Notes: generated by a model from the letters alone, not told the origin. Numbered from the stretch's first letter, positions 32,937 to 41,627 are shown. The stretch: 64,000 nucleotides of DNA from Desulfolutivibrio sulfoxidireducens (GCF_013376475.1 NZ_CP045508.1:3632001-3696000), one strand, 5' to 3'. Made by a program: numbers and translations.

Positions 32937-32968
32937 AAGGCCCGGGGGGGTGCCCCGGGCCTTTCTTC
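32937..32968 (+). terminator. Terminator after the Cys-rich membrane protein
   Basis: Perfect 11-base arms (AAGGCCCGGGG and its complement) flank a GGGTG loop and are followed by TTCTTCT on the plus strand. Confidence 0.7.
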
Positions 32969-33073
32969 TGGGCAGCGGATTCCGGCCGCCTGGCACGGCC
33001 ACGCGGATGTCGTCCCGGGGTGCGCGGGGCCGGGTCGATCTCGCCCAGGGGCGTATCCGGACCGCCACGGGAA

Positions 33074-33511
33074 TCAGGACAGGTTGGAACGGGCCCAGGC
33101 CGCCAGATCCGAGGCGCTTCTGGCCCCCGAGGTCCTGGCCGCCTCCCGGCCGCCCCGGAACAGGATCATGGTGGGCACGCCCTGGATGCGCAGGCGGTCG
33201 GCAATGGCGAGTTCTTCCTGGGTGTCCAGCTTGGCCAGGATGACCGAGGGGAAAAGGGCCGCGGCGGCCTGCTCGAAGGCCGGGGCCATGGCCCGGCAAG
33301 GCGCGCACCAGGGCGCCCAGAAGTCCACCAGGACGGGAGGATCGCTTTTGGCCAAAAAGGCGTCGAAGGTGCGCCCGGTCAAGGTCACGGGCTTTGGTTC
33401 GAGAATTTTTCCGTGGCATTTGCCGCAGGTCGGCCCCTGGGCGATCTTGCCCGGATCGACCCGGTTGACGGCAAGGCAGGCGGGACAGACGACATGAAAG
33501 GAATCCGGCAT
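33074..33511 (-). CDS. trxC: Thioredoxin 2 (TrxC type) with zinc ribbon
   Basis: The 145-residue protein has an N-terminal zinc ribbon (CPAC at about residue 9 and CGKC at about 30) and a thioredoxin fold with active site WCAPC. TrxC reduces protein disulfides in the cytoplasm and its zinc ribbon is redox-sensitive. GGAGG lies seven bases before the start. It is downstream of the CBS-domain gene on the same strand, with a 22-bp perfect palindrome in the gap between them. Confidence 0.93.
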   Translation of the reverse strand: MPDSFHVVCPACLAVNRVDPGKIAQGPTCGKCHGKILEPKPVTLTGRTFDAFLAKSDPPVLVDFWAPWCAPCRAMAPAFEQAAAALFPSVILAKLDTQEELAIADRLRIQGVPTMILFRGGREAARTSGARSASDLAAWARSNLS

Positions 33512-33536
33512 GGCGGGCCTCCAGGGATGAACATCC

Positions 33537-33558
33537 GGCCCGGCGCATGCGCCGGGCC
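33537..33558. repeat. 22-bp perfect palindrome between the CBS gene and trxC
   Basis: The arms start GGCCCGGCGC around a central AT. It is not followed by a T-run on the minus strand. It could be a weak terminator for the CBS gene or a binding site before trxC. Confidence 0.45.
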
Positions 33559-33613
33559 TACCTGGGCATGGCTACCTTTTTTCCGTCCGGTTTGAAAGCC
33601 CACGGCCAGGGCC

Positions 33614-34384
33614 TCAGGGGAAGGCCGCGGCACGGCGCAGGATGTCCGAAAAGGTCAGGATGCCCTTGAGGCGGCCGGCTTCGTCCACCACGGGCACATG
33701 GCGGATGCCCTTCTGGCGCAGATGCAGGATCACCTTGTAGACCATGCCGCCCAGCGGCACGCAGGTCACGGGGGACGAGAGATACTCCGCCACCGGGACG
33801 TCCAGGCCTCCCGGCCGCGAAAAGCTCCCCACGGCCAGGTCCCATTCGGTGACGATCCCGGTGGGCCGGCCATCGACCACCGTGAGCATGCTGCCCACCT
33901 TGCGCTCCACCATGGCTCCGGCCACGGCCCGGGCGGACATCTCGGGCGGTCCGGCAAGCACGGTTTTGCTCATGATGGTCTGGCAGATCGTATCTTCCAT
34001 CATGAAATCCACGCCCAGGGCGGCCACCAGATCCATGTCCGAAACCACGCCGAGCATCATGCCGGCGAGGTCACGCACGGCCAGATGCTTGAGGTCCTTC
34101 TCCACGAGCAGGCGGCAGGCGTGTGGCACGGTCACGTCGACCGCGATCCCCGGAGCCGGGGAGAGCATGGCCCGACCGGCGGATTTCTCCGAGGGCTGCC
34201 CGTCGAGCAGGCAGGCAAGCAGGGAACGTTCGGTGATCATGCCCACCATGGCATCGTTTTCGCGGACGAAAACGCAGCCCCGACGCCGGGAGGCCATGGC
34301 CTGGGCGACCTCATGAAGCGGCGCATCCGCCGAAACATATTGGGGAAACTTGCCGGCGACCTCGCCGACGGTCCTGCTGAACAT
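33614..34384 (-). CDS. Protein of four CBS domains
   Basis: The 256-residue protein is composed of four CBS domains with no other domain. Each has the strand-helix pattern ending in a G-x-(V/I)-T/S-x-x-D motif (GMITERSLL, GVVSDMDLV, GIVTEWDLA, GILTFSDIL). CBS pairs usually bind adenosine nucleotides and report energy state. It is divergent from the HDOD gene, with an inverted repeat (34488-34546) in the shared gap. trxC lies downstream. Confidence 0.9.
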   Translation of the reverse strand: MFSRTVGEVAGKFPQYVSADAPLHEVAQAMASRRRGCVFVRENDAMVGMITERSLLACLLDGQPSEKSAGRAMLSPAPGIAVDVTVPHACRLLVEKDLKHLAVRDLAGMMLGVVSDMDLVAALGVDFMMEDTICQTIMSKTVLAGPPEMSARAVAGAMVERKVGSMLTVVDGRPTGIVTEWDLAVGSFSRPGGLDVPVAEYLSSPVTCVPLGGMVYKVILHLRQKGIRHVPVVDEAGRLKGILTFSDILRRAAAFP

Positions 34385-34487
34385 GCCCTGGCTCCTTGAA
34401 AAGGCGCCTCATAGTTTCTTTCTCGACCGCATTGCTCGAGAAGTCAAGTCAACGGACGCGTCCTCAATCTTGTGACCGGAAGCGTCC

Positions 34488-34546
34488 CCCTCGGGCACGG
34501 ACGCGAAATGCGCCATCACCCCGCGGACCGGTCTTGTGCCCGAGGG
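34488..34546. repeat. Long-loop inverted repeat in the CBS/HDOD divergent gap
   Basis: Arms CCCTCGGGCAC (34488-34498) and its exact complement (34536-34546) are separated by 37 bases. A 10-bp palindrome GGACGCGTCC is at 34454-34463. These may be regulator sites or a leader hairpin for the HDOD gene. Confidence 0.35.
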
Positions 34547-34605
34547 CTCTTTGGCGTAATCACACGTAATCGCCCCAATGGCAGCATCACCAGGGAGCAT
34601 GCCCC

Positions 34606-35676
34606 ATGTCCGACGATCCCGCCACGGGAATCGATCCGCGCATCGCCCTCGCGGCCCGGGAGAAAACCGCGGCCCGCTTCGGCTCCGCGGACATCTCCCA
34701 TCCGGCCGTGGCCGTGCTTTTCGAACTGGCCAGCGAACGCCTGGCCCAGGCGGCCGTCCTTGACCCCGGCCTCCTGGAACCGCCCCCGCGCATGCCGGAG
34801 ATCTCCACGCCGCCTCCGGCCGGATTCACCCCGTCGCGCCGCATGGTGGACGACATCATCCCGCCGCCCCTGCCCCGGGCCTTCATTACCCTGCAGGAGG
34901 TGCTCGGCAATCCGCAAAGCTCCCTGCGCGACATCGCCGCCGTGGTCTCCCATGACCCGGGCCTGTCCGCGCTGTTGCTCAAGCTCGCCAACAGCGCCTT
35001 CTACGGCTTCTCCGGCCGGGTGGACACCATCGAGCGGGCCGTGAGCCTGCTTGGCGCGGCCGAGGTCAACGCCCTGGCCGCCGGCGCCGCCGTGAGCACG
35101 CTTTTTCGGGACAACCCCCATCCCGAGCTCCTGGATCTGCCCCTTTTCTGGAAACACAGCGTGGCCTGCGCCATCGTCGCCCGCTTCCTGGCCGAGCGCG
35201 CCGGGCTGAAAAACCCGGAACGCTTCTTTCTGGCCGGCCTGCTCCACGACATCGGCAAGATCCTCTTGGCCGTGGCCGAACCGGAAATGACCGCCATGGT
35301 CAGGGATATGTCCCTGCGCGACACCCTGCCCGAAACCCGGGCCGAACGGGAAATCTTTTCCTTCGACCATGGAGAGCTGGGCGGCCGGGTCATCGCCAAA
35401 TGGCGGTTCCCCGAGGCCCTGGCCCTGGCCGTGGCCGGACACCACGACCCCCTGCGCGCCGCCGGCGACCCCGGGCCGGTGGTCATCCACGTGGCCGACA
35501 TGGTCGCCCTGGCCCTTGGCCTGGGCGCGCGGCCCGACCCGGCGGTTCCGCCCCTGAGCCCCGAGGCCTTCGCCTCGCTGGGGATCTTTCCCCAGGACAT
35601 GCGCCTGGCCGCCGTGGACCTGGACGAACGCCTGCCGCCCCTGGCCATGGCCTTCCTGGACGGCGGCATGCGCTGA
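34606..35676 (+). CDS. HDOD-domain signal protein
   Basis: The 356-residue protein has an HDOD domain, a phosphodiesterase-like fold lacking full HD catalytic residues that acts in signalling. The start of the domain is visible in PLPRAFITLQEVLGNPQSSLRDIAAVVSHDPGLSALLLKLANSAFYGF and it continues with FFLAGLLHDIGKILL and EFDH-like FSFDHGELG. The HDIGK motif is retained. An N-terminal region of about 75 residues is not recognised. CAGGGAG precedes the start. Target pathway unknown. Confidence 0.88.
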   Translation: MSDDPATGIDPRIALAAREKTAARFGSADISHPAVAVLFELASERLAQAAVLDPGLLEPPPRMPEISTPPPAGFTPSRRMVDDIIPPPLPRAFITLQEVLGNPQSSLRDIAAVVSHDPGLSALLLKLANSAFYGFSGRVDTIERAVSLLGAAEVNALAAGAAVSTLFRDNPHPELLDLPLFWKHSVACAIVARFLAERAGLKNPERFFLAGLLHDIGKILLAVAEPEMTAMVRDMSLRDTLPETRAEREIFSFDHGELGGRVIAKWRFPEALALAVAGHHDPLRAAGDPGPVVIHVADMVALALGLGARPDPAVPPLSPEAFASLGIFPQDMRLAAVDLDERLPPLAMAFLDGGMR

Positions 35677-35792
35677 TTCCCGGGTCTTGCCAAGAAGGGT
35701 TCCCGCGCTTACAACCTTTTCCGGGTGGCGGCGCATCCGCCCACAAAACATTCGCACCCTCTTTCTTCACGCCCCGACTATCGAGAACATCC

Positions 35793-36464
35793 ATGAACCG
35801 CACGGCACATCTTCTTTTTCTGGCCGTTGTCCTGACCCTGGCCCTGTGCGCCCCGGGGCTGCCGACAGCCGTCCACGGCGCCCCGAAGGCCACGTCCGCG
35901 AAAAAGTCCCCCGAGCCTTCTCCCAAAACGCCCCAGGCCGGCGACGCCCCCTCCGTGGCGTTCCCCATAAGCCCCAAATCCTTCCACGGCATCGCCTGGG
36001 GAACATCCCTCGGCGACATCAAGGACATGACCGTCCTGGAAAGGCACGGTCCGGCCATCTACGCGAAAATCCAGGGGGGCACGCCGCGCCTCGGCGACAT
36101 TCCCGTGACCGAGATCGTCTACGCCTTCTGCAACGACCGCTTCGCCGGGTCCATGGCCACCTTCCCGGGCAAGGACCGCTTCGCGGCCGTCAAGGACCTC
36201 CTGGCCAGCCGCCACGGCCAGCCGGTCAAGCCCGACGAAACCTCGGAAAACGTGGGCTGGCCCCTTGGCGATGTGCTCATCATGCTGGAATTCGACGCCA
36301 TCCTGAACGTGGGAACGCTCAATTACGTCCACGTCCTGGAGTACGGCCCCTGTACCGCGCCCGATGGCGCGAAACCCTCCCAGGAAGCGAAGCCGGCCCA
36401 GGAAGCGAAGCCGGCCCAGGAAGCGAAGCCGGCCCAGGAAGCGAAGCCCCAGGACGCGCCATGA
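35793..36464 (+). CDS. Secreted protein with C-terminal QEAKPA repeats
   Basis: The 223-residue product has a signal peptide (LLFLAVVLTLALCAPGLPTAVHG), a proline- and lysine-rich linker, a compact domain (SFHGIAWGTSLGDI, VTEIVYAFCNDRFAGS, GWPLGDVLIMLEF) and a C-terminal tail of about four QEAKPA units. The middle domain starts like several periplasmic proteins of unknown function that open with a GI-x-WG motif. The stop overlaps the next start (ATGA), so the two secreted proteins are made together. No function is assigned. Confidence 0.75.
   Translation: MNRTAHLLFLAVVLTLALCAPGLPTAVHGAPKATSAKKSPEPSPKTPQAGDAPSVAFPISPKSFHGIAWGTSLGDIKDMTVLERHGPAIYAKIQGGTPRLGDIPVTEIVYAFCNDRFAGSMATFPGKDRFAAVKDLLASRHGQPVKPDETSENVGWPLGDVLIMLEFDAILNVGTLNYVHVLEYGPCTAPDGAKPSQEAKPAQEAKPAQEAKPAQEAKPQDAP
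36381..36450 (+). repeat. 18-bp tandem repeat inside the secreted protein gene
   Basis: An 18-bp unit (CAGGAAGCGAAGCCGGCC) is repeated at 36381, 36399 and 36417 with a partial fourth at 36435. It encodes the QEAKPA tail and can change copy number by slippage without loss of frame. Confidence 0.85.
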
Positions 36465-36883
36465 GCATGCCCGCCCGCCGCCTCTGCCTCTTTTTCGCGG
36501 TCCTGGCCCTGGCGACCGGCCTCGCGGCCCCGGCCACGGCCGCCGACGGACCCCGGGCCATGCCCTTCAACGACCAGTCGGTCTTCAACTATTTCAAAAA
36601 CGTCCAGGAACAGGCCGGCGACACGGACAAGCCCATGACCGAGGAGGAATACACCACCCGCAAATGCACCCTCTACTCCGTGGTCATGAAACAGGCGGGA
36701 TACGATTTCGAGGCCACGGTACGAAGCGCCGCGACCAAGCTGGTCAAGGGCGGCGACCCCCTGCGAAACCCCCGCTTCAAATTCCTGGCCGGGGTGTTCC
36801 AGGTCCATCCCCGGGAGTTTCTCAAGCGCAAGCTCATCTCCCAGGAGACCTACGCGGCGGTCATGGCCGTCCTCGAGCAATAA
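36461..36883 (+). CDS. Secreted protein of unknown function
   Basis: The 140-residue product begins with a signal peptide (LCLFFAVLALATGLAAPATA) and has a mature part of about 112 residues rich in charged residues (DTDKPMTEEEYTTRKCTLYSVVMKQAG, HPREFLKRKLIS). One cysteine is present. No family is recognised. It overlaps the upstream secreted-protein gene by 4 bp, so both are probably partners in the periplasm. Confidence 0.7.
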   Translation: MSMPARRLCLFFAVLALATGLAAPATAADGPRAMPFNDQSVFNYFKNVQEQAGDTDKPMTEEEYTTRKCTLYSVVMKQAGYDFEATVRSAATKLVKGGDPLRNPRFKFLAGVFQVHPREFLKRKLISQETYAAVMAVLEQ

Positions 36884-36905
36884 ACGCGGGGGAAACGCGG
36901 ACGCG

Positions 36906-36923
36906 CCGGCCCCAAGGGGCCGG
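36906..36923. terminator. Short hairpin between convergent genes
   Basis: CCGGCCCC-AA-GGGGCCGG lies between the secreted-protein gene and the convergent 72-residue gene. There is no clear T-run on either strand. Confidence 0.4.
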
Positions 36924-36943
36924 ACGAACAGGCGGGAAAAAGA

Positions 36944-37162
36944 TCAGTTGAATTCGGGATGTCCGGGAACCGTCCGGCACCGCCCGCCCACTCCGGCCAG
37001 ACAGGCCCGCAGGCAAAATCCCCCGGAAGGCGAAAGCCTGTCCTCGTTACCGGCCAGAAGTTCGCAGACCGCCCGGTTCAGGGCCTCGGCCAAATCCCAT
37101 CCGCGCCGGACATAGTACGCCGCCTTGCGCTCCACTATTTCCTTGAGAAAGGTCATGTCCAT
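36944..37162 (-). CDS. Small protein of unknown function
   Basis: The 72-residue product starts with a helical segment (MDMTFLKEIVERKAAYYVRRGWDLAEALNRAVCELL) and has a cysteine-containing tail (GGFCLRACLAGVGGRC). No domain is recognised. The ATG at 37162 follows a GGGGGGCGG stretch; an ATG two codons later is an alternative. It is downstream of a receiver-domain gene on the same strand, with a 209-bp gap. Confidence 0.6.
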   Translation of the reverse strand: MDMTFLKEIVERKAAYYVRRGWDLAEALNRAVCELLAGNEDRLSPSGGFCLRACLAGVGGRCRTVPGHPEFN

Positions 37163-37371
37163 GACCGCCCCCCGGACGAGTTTCTCTGGTTTTAGGCGTG
37201 AAGAGCCCGCGCCGCGACGGAAACGCCCCAGGCCGGACCCGGGCCGCTTCCCGGTCGTGCGGCCGGCACGCGACGCCCGCGACTGGGAATTTTGCAAGGA
37301 TGATGCCGGGAAAAAAGCGCCGCCCGGATGAGCCCCCAGGCCATGGGGAAGGCCCCGCCCAGGCGGCCGCA

Positions 37372-37770
37372 TCACGGACAGTTCGCCGCGTGGCCGGCCA
37401 AAACCCGCTTCTTGTGCGCGTCCTCGATCTTGTAGAAAAGATCGTCCATCTCCGCCGGCTTCATCAGGTAGTCGAAGGCCCCCTGCTCCATGCCCTGGAT
37501 GGCCGCGTCCACGTTGGCATGCCCCGTGAGCATGATCACCTCCACATCGGCATGATCCCGCTTGATCCTGGTCAGGGTCTCGATCCCGTCCATTCCCGGC
37601 ATCTTCATGTCCAATATCACCACGTCCACGGGGTTGCCGGCCAACACCTCAAGCGCCCGCTCCCCCCGGTTGGCGGTAAACACCGTAAGCCCGCGCCGCG
37701 TGAGCCGCTTGGCCAGCGTCTCCACGTAGGCCTCCTCATCGTCGACCAGAAGCACCCTGCACTTGCTCAC
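37372..37770 (-). CDS. Single-domain response regulator
   Basis: The 132-residue protein is a stand-alone receiver: acidic pair in VLLVDDEEAY, phospho-acceptor in DVVILDMKMPGMDG, switch threonine in IMLTGHA and lysine in LMKPAEMDDL. It has only a short C-terminal extension and no output domain. Such regulators act in phosphorelays or bind partner proteins. The start is a GTG preceded by CCTGGAGG. It is divergent from cysQ. Confidence 0.93.
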   Translation of the reverse strand: MSKCRVLLVDDEEAYVETLAKRLTRRGLTVFTANRGERALEVLAGNPVDVVILDMKMPGMDGIETLTRIKRDHADVEVIMLTGHANVDAAIQGMEQGAFDYLMKPAEMDDLFYKIEDAHKKRVLAGHAANCP

Positions 37771-37926
37771 AAAAAAACCTCCAGGCGTCGTCTTTCAGGA
37801 CAACACCCCCCTCAATAGCCGCGCGGGTCCGGAAACGCAACCGGTTCCCAGCCCCGGCCTTGCCCCCATCGCGCCATTGGGCCACAATCCCCGCCACCAC
37901 ATCCCCACCCCAAAGGACCCGCGCCC

Positions 37927-38685
37927 ATGACCACCCTCGACATCCGCGCCCTGTGCGGCATCGCCCGCCACGCCGGCCGGGAAATCCTGCGCATCGCCGA
38001 GACCTCCTTTGCAATCGACACCAAGGACGACAACTCCCCGGTCACCATCGCCGACAAGACCGCCGATGAGATCATCCGACAGGCCCTGGCCACCCTCTCC
38101 CCGGACATCCCCGTCCTCTCCGAGGAATCCGCCCAGACCGCCTACGACATCCGCAAAACCTGGACCCGCTACTGGCTCGTCGATCCCCTGGACGGCACCA
38201 AGGAATTCATTAAAAAAAACGGCGAGTACACCGTCAATATCGCGCTTATGGAAAAAAATTCCCCCGCCTTCGGGGTCATCCACGTCCCCACCAAGGATAC
38301 CTGCTACTTTGGCGGCGCATCCCACGGGGCCTTGCGCATCATCGGCACCGGCCACCCCACCCCCATCCGCACCAGGAAACCGGCCCCCGGCGAAACCGTG
38401 GTCGTGGCCGCCAGCCGCTCCCACCCCGACCCCAACCTCCAGGACTTTTTGCGCACCCTCCCCCCGCACCGCCTTCTCATCGCCGGAAGCGCCTACAAAT
38501 TCTGCCTGCTGGCCCAGGGCGACATCCACCTCTACCCCCGCTTCAACCCCACCATGGAATGGGATACCGCCGCCGGACAGGCCATCGTCGAAGGCGCCGG
38601 AGGCGTCTTCACCACCCCAGACGGCGCCCCCTTCCCCTACAACAAGCCGTCCCTGCGAAACGGCCCGTTTTTGGCGCGGGCGTAG
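37927..38685 (+). CDS. cysQ: 3'(2'),5'-bisphosphate nucleotidase CysQ
   Basis: CysQ removes the 3' phosphate from PAP and PAPS, recycling the by-product of sulfonation and assimilatory sulfate steps. The 252-residue protein has the inositol-monophosphatase-fold metal motifs: SPVTIADKTADEII, LSEES, VDPLDGTKEFIKKNGEYTVNIAL and EWDTAAGQAIVEGAGG. Length is normal. The gap that follows contains strong GC hairpins. Confidence 0.92.
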   Translation: MTTLDIRALCGIARHAGREILRIAETSFAIDTKDDNSPVTIADKTADEIIRQALATLSPDIPVLSEESAQTAYDIRKTWTRYWLVDPLDGTKEFIKKNGEYTVNIALMEKNSPAFGVIHVPTKDTCYFGGASHGALRIIGTGHPTPIRTRKPAPGETVVVAASRSHPDPNLQDFLRTLPPHRLLIAGSAYKFCLLAQGDIHLYPRFNPTMEWDTAAGQAIVEGAGGVFTTPDGAPFPYNKPSLRNGPFLARA

Positions 38686-38741
38686 GCGAGGCCAAGGATA
38701 TGGACAGAGGGGAGAACCGGGGCCGCCGCCCCGGACCCCGC

Positions 38742-38824
38742 CCGGGGGGAATACTTCCCCCCCGGACCCCCTTGACCCCGGCGGGCCGCTCCCGGGTGCT
38801 TCGCACCCGGGAGCGGCCCGCCGG
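38742..38824. terminator. Two GC-rich hairpins between cysQ and aguA
   Basis: The first hairpin (38742-38765) is CCGGGGGGAA-TAC-TTCCCCCCCGG with one bulged C. The second (38778-38824) has perfect 22-base arms starting CCGGCGGGCCGCT with a TTC loop. They probably form a two-way terminator for these convergent genes. The first belongs to a palindrome family also seen near 40260 and 51849. Confidence 0.7.
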
Positions 38825-38874
38825 AAGACAATGGGGCGGGAAAACAAGACGAAACGGCGAAGCGGCCACACCTT

Positions 38875-39948
38875 TTACTGTTCCCCGGCCGGCTCCTCGT
38901 GGGTCAGGCAGTGCACGGCCCCGAAGCCCCAGGCCAATTCCACGGCATGGATGCCCCGGACGGTCCGCGTCGGAAAGCAGTCGGCCAGGATGGACAGGGC
39001 CACGCGATCATTCGGGTCGTTGAACGTGGGCGCCAGGACCGTGCGGTTGCCGATGTAGAAATTGGCGTAGCTGGCCGGCAGGCGGATGGACTTGTGGAAA
39101 ACGGGCCCGGGCATGGGCAGTTCGACGATGACCGGGGCGGCGCCGGAGGCCAACCGGACGGACTCCAGGCGTTCCCGATTTTCCGCCAGGATGCGGTGAT
39201 TGGGGTCGCCGGGATTGTCCTCGCGGCACAGGACCAGGGTGTCCGGGGACACGAACCGGCAGAAGTCGTCCACGTGGCCGTGGGTGTCGTCGCCGGCGAT
39301 GCCGTCCCGCAGCCAGATGACGTTGGCGACGCCCAGATGTTCGGCGAGGACGGATTCGTAGTCCCGGCGGGTCATGCCCGGATTTCGGACCTGGACGGCA
39401 GGATCAAGAAGACATTCCTCGGTGGCCAGAAGATCGCCCCGGCCGTTGCCGTCCACGGCCCCGCCCTCCAGGACCACGGGACGTCCATGGAAACAGGGTT
39501 CCACCAGGGTCAGGCCCAGGTGCGCGGCTGCCAGCCGCCCGGCCTGGGCATCCTTGAGATGGTTGGGATACTTCCCCCAGCCGTTGAAGGCAAACCGGAC
39601 GGCCGTGAGGCGTCCGGCTTCGTCCCTGACGAAAAACGGCAGGATGTCGCGGGTCCAGTTGCGGTCCAGGTCCATGGGCGCGAAGCGGACGTTTCCCAGG
39701 TTCGCGCCGACGTCCGCGAGCATGCGGCCGGCCTCGGCCTGGTGTCTGGCGCTTGTGACCAGCAGGCGCACAATCTGGTCCTCGGCCAGAAACCGGACCA
39801 TGTCCGCGAAGGCCCACTTCACGGCGGCGAATTTTCCCGGCCAGTCCCGGCGGTTGGCGGGCCAGCCGATCCACACGGCCTGTTGCTTGTCGAATTCGGC
39901 GACCAGCCGTTTCTGTTTTTTCACGATTCGCTTCTCCGTAAGGCTCAT
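38875..39948 (-). CDS. aguA: Agmatine deiminase (peptidyl-arginine-deiminase family)
   Basis: The 357-residue enzyme belongs to the amidinotransferase-fold agmatine deiminases, which convert agmatine to N-carbamoylputrescine in putrescine synthesis. It has WIGWPANRRDW, DLDRNWTRDILPFF, VLEGGAVDGNG, the catalytic-histidine segment GDDTHGHVDDFCRF and the C-terminal cysteine loop GAVHCLTHEEP. The start at 39948 follows GAGGGGGCA. The leader (39949-40332) carries two copies of a 33-bp repeat and the moeA terminator. Confidence 0.9.
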   Translation of the reverse strand: MSLTEKRIVKKQKRLVAEFDKQQAVWIGWPANRRDWPGKFAAVKWAFADMVRFLAEDQIVRLLVTSARHQAEAGRMLADVGANLGNVRFAPMDLDRNWTRDILPFFVRDEAGRLTAVRFAFNGWGKYPNHLKDAQAGRLAAAHLGLTLVEPCFHGRPVVLEGGAVDGNGRGDLLATEECLLDPAVQVRNPGMTRRDYESVLAEHLGVANVIWLRDGIAGDDTHGHVDDFCRFVSPDTLVLCREDNPGDPNHRILAENRERLESVRLASGAAPVIVELPMPGPVFHKSIRLPASYANFYIGNRTVLAPTFNDPNDRVALSILADCFPTRTVRGIHAVELAWGFGAVHCLTHEEPAGEQ

Positions 39949-40055
39949 TGCCCCCTCATGCTCCGGGGGGTCGGCCGGGCTCGGGGTTTGCGCACGGTCC
40001 GGCGGCAGCACGGCTCCGCTTCGCTCCGCGCTCCCGCCGTCCCGTGCGCAAACCC

Positions 40056-40154
40056 GTCGCCCGGCCTGAGACGTCATCCGTTCCCGGTCAAAATTCAAGA
40101 AGTCTCTCTCCGCATGGAGTCGTCCCCCGGCCTGAGACATCATCCGTTCCCGGT
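40056..40154. repeat. 33-bp direct repeat, two copies, upstream of aguA
   Basis: Copies at 40056-40088 and 40122-40154 share GGCCTGAGAC and ATCCGTTCCCGGT and differ at two positions. Confidence 0.8.
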
Positions 40155-40259
40155 GCTCGCTCATGAAACCCCAGAAAGGACGCGTAGTCGCCTTCTCGTT
40201 CCGAACTTGAACATTTTCCCAAATTTTTCAAAGTATTGTCGAACCCCTTTCCGGGGGGT

Positions 40260-40323
40260 CCGGGGGGAATCATTCCCCCCGGCGGTAGAGGGGTTTGGGG
40301 AGGAGGCGGAGCCTCCTCCCCAA
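40260..40323 (-). terminator. Paired GC-rich hairpins after moeA
   Basis: A 13-base perfect stem (arms 40295-40307 and 40311-40323, GGA loop) is followed on the minus strand by an 11-base perfect palindrome (40260-40282, CCGGGGGGAAT arms). They probably end the moeA message. Confidence 0.6.
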
Positions 40324-40332
40324 CGTCCTCCC

Positions 40333-41571
40333 CTACAGCGGCCGCACTTCCACTCGGGTACCGGCCTCGAGGCCCTCGGTATCGGCCTCGATGGTGATCA
40401 GCCCGTCGGCGTCCAGAAGCGTCTTGAGCAGTCCCGAGCGGCCGAGGACCGGATGGGCCAGGGGGATGTCGCCAGGGCGGGGTTCCAGGCGGACGCGGAC
40501 ATGGTCCTCGCGGCCGGGTTTGGAGGCCAGGTTACGGGCCAGGGTGGCCGGGTAGGTGAAGGGTGTCCTGGTGAGGGCCTGGGGGTTTCCGGCCAGGTGT
40601 TCGACGAGGGGTTTGCCGAAAAGGGTCATGACCACCTGGGCCGAAGCCACCTGTCCGGGCAGCCCGATGACGGGTTTGCGGCCCACGCGGGCCAGGATGG
40701 TGGGTTTGCCGGGGCTTACGGCCACGCCGTGGGCCAGTATTTCCGAATCCGGCAGGGCGGCCAGGGAGGCCAGGGTGAAATCTCGCGCGCCCACGGAGCT
40801 GCCGCCGGAGACGAGCACGGCGTCGCTTCTCGCAACGGCCCGGGCCAGGGCGTCGTGGATGGACGCCTGGTCGTCGGGCACGAGTCCCAGAGGCAGGGGG
40901 ACGGCCCCGAAATCGCGCAAAAGACAGCTCAGGGCGTGGGTATTGACGTCACGGATGCAGCCCGGGGGTGGAGCGGCCTCGGCCGGGACCAGTTCGTCGC
41001 CCGTGGACAGGACGGCCACGCGGGGGGCTTGCCGCACATCGATCCGGGTCACGCCGAGGGCGGCCAGGAGGCCGATTTCCTGGGCCCGCAGGCGGCGTCC
41101 GGCGGGCAGGGCCGCCTGTCCGGCGCGGGCGTCCTCGCCCCGGTGCATGACGTGGTCGCCGGGGGCGGCGAACTTGCGAAATTCCACGGTGCCGGCGCCC
41201 ATGTCCAGGGTATGTTCGACCATGACCACGGCGTCGGCCCCATCGGGCAGCATGCCGCCGGTGACGATGCGGGCGCAGAAGCCTGGCGGCAGGGGCGCTT
41301 CGGGCAGGGAACCGATGGCCACGTCCATGACGCAGTCGAGGTAGGCGGGGTTGGCCTCGCCGGCCCCGAAGAGGTCGGCGGCGCGCACGGCGTAGCCGTC
41401 CATGGCCGCCCGGGAGAGCGGCGGCAGGTCCTCGGCGGCCACCACGTCCCGGGCCAGGAAGCGGCCGTGGGCCGTGTCCAGGTCCACGGTCTCGGTGGGC
41501 AGGGGTGGGAAGCGTCCGAGAAGGGCCAGAAATTCCCGAGGAGAGACGACGCGGAAAAAGCCTTTGTTCAT
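40333..41571 (-). CDS. moeA: Molybdopterin molybdenumtransferase MoeA
   Basis: MoeA inserts molybdate (or tungstate) into adenylylated molybdopterin. The 412-residue protein has the conserved PLSRAAMDGYAVRAAD, IVTGGMLPDGADAVVMVEHT, STGDELV, SGGSSVGARDF, AVSPGKPTI and GLPGQVASA motifs of the four-domain family. An ACGGAAC stretch precedes the ATG. It lies 56 bp downstream of the glucokinase gene on the same strand. The substrate metal could be tungsten or molybdenum. Confidence 0.94.
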   Translation of the reverse strand: MNKGFFRVVSPREFLALLGRFPPLPTETVDLDTAHGRFLARDVVAAEDLPPLSRAAMDGYAVRAADLFGAGEANPAYLDCVMDVAIGSLPEAPLPPGFCARIVTGGMLPDGADAVVMVEHTLDMGAGTVEFRKFAAPGDHVMHRGEDARAGQAALPAGRRLRAQEIGLLAALGVTRIDVRQAPRVAVLSTGDELVPAEAAPPPGCIRDVNTHALSCLLRDFGAVPLPLGLVPDDQASIHDALARAVARSDAVLVSGGSSVGARDFTLASLAALPDSEILAHGVAVSPGKPTILARVGRKPVIGLPGQVASAQVVMTLFGKPLVEHLAGNPQALTRTPFTYPATLARNLASKPGREDHVRVRLEPRPGDIPLAHPVLGRSGLLKTLLDADGLITIEADTEGLEAGTRVEVRPL

Positions 41572-41627
41572 GTGATGTTCCGTGGGGTTCAGGGCGCGGG
41601 CCGCCCGAGGGTGGCGGCCCTGGCGGA

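Larger units (their letters stand above)
39949..40332 (-). other. 384-bp leader region of aguA
   Basis: This gap between moeA and aguA holds no gene. It contains a two-copy 33-bp repeat (40056-40088 and 40122-40154, two mismatches, 66-bp period) and the two hairpins at 40260-40323. An A+T-rich patch (40196-40245) may contain the aguA promoter. Confidence 0.6.

Noticed and set aside
34488-34605. Cyclic-di-GMP riboswitch in front of the HDOD gene
   Set aside because: The inverted repeat does not fit the GEMM consensus and its loop is too long.
36381-36450. Short regularly spaced repeat that might suggest a CRISPR array
   Set aside because: It is a contiguous in-frame 18-bp tandem repeat inside a coding region, with no spacers.
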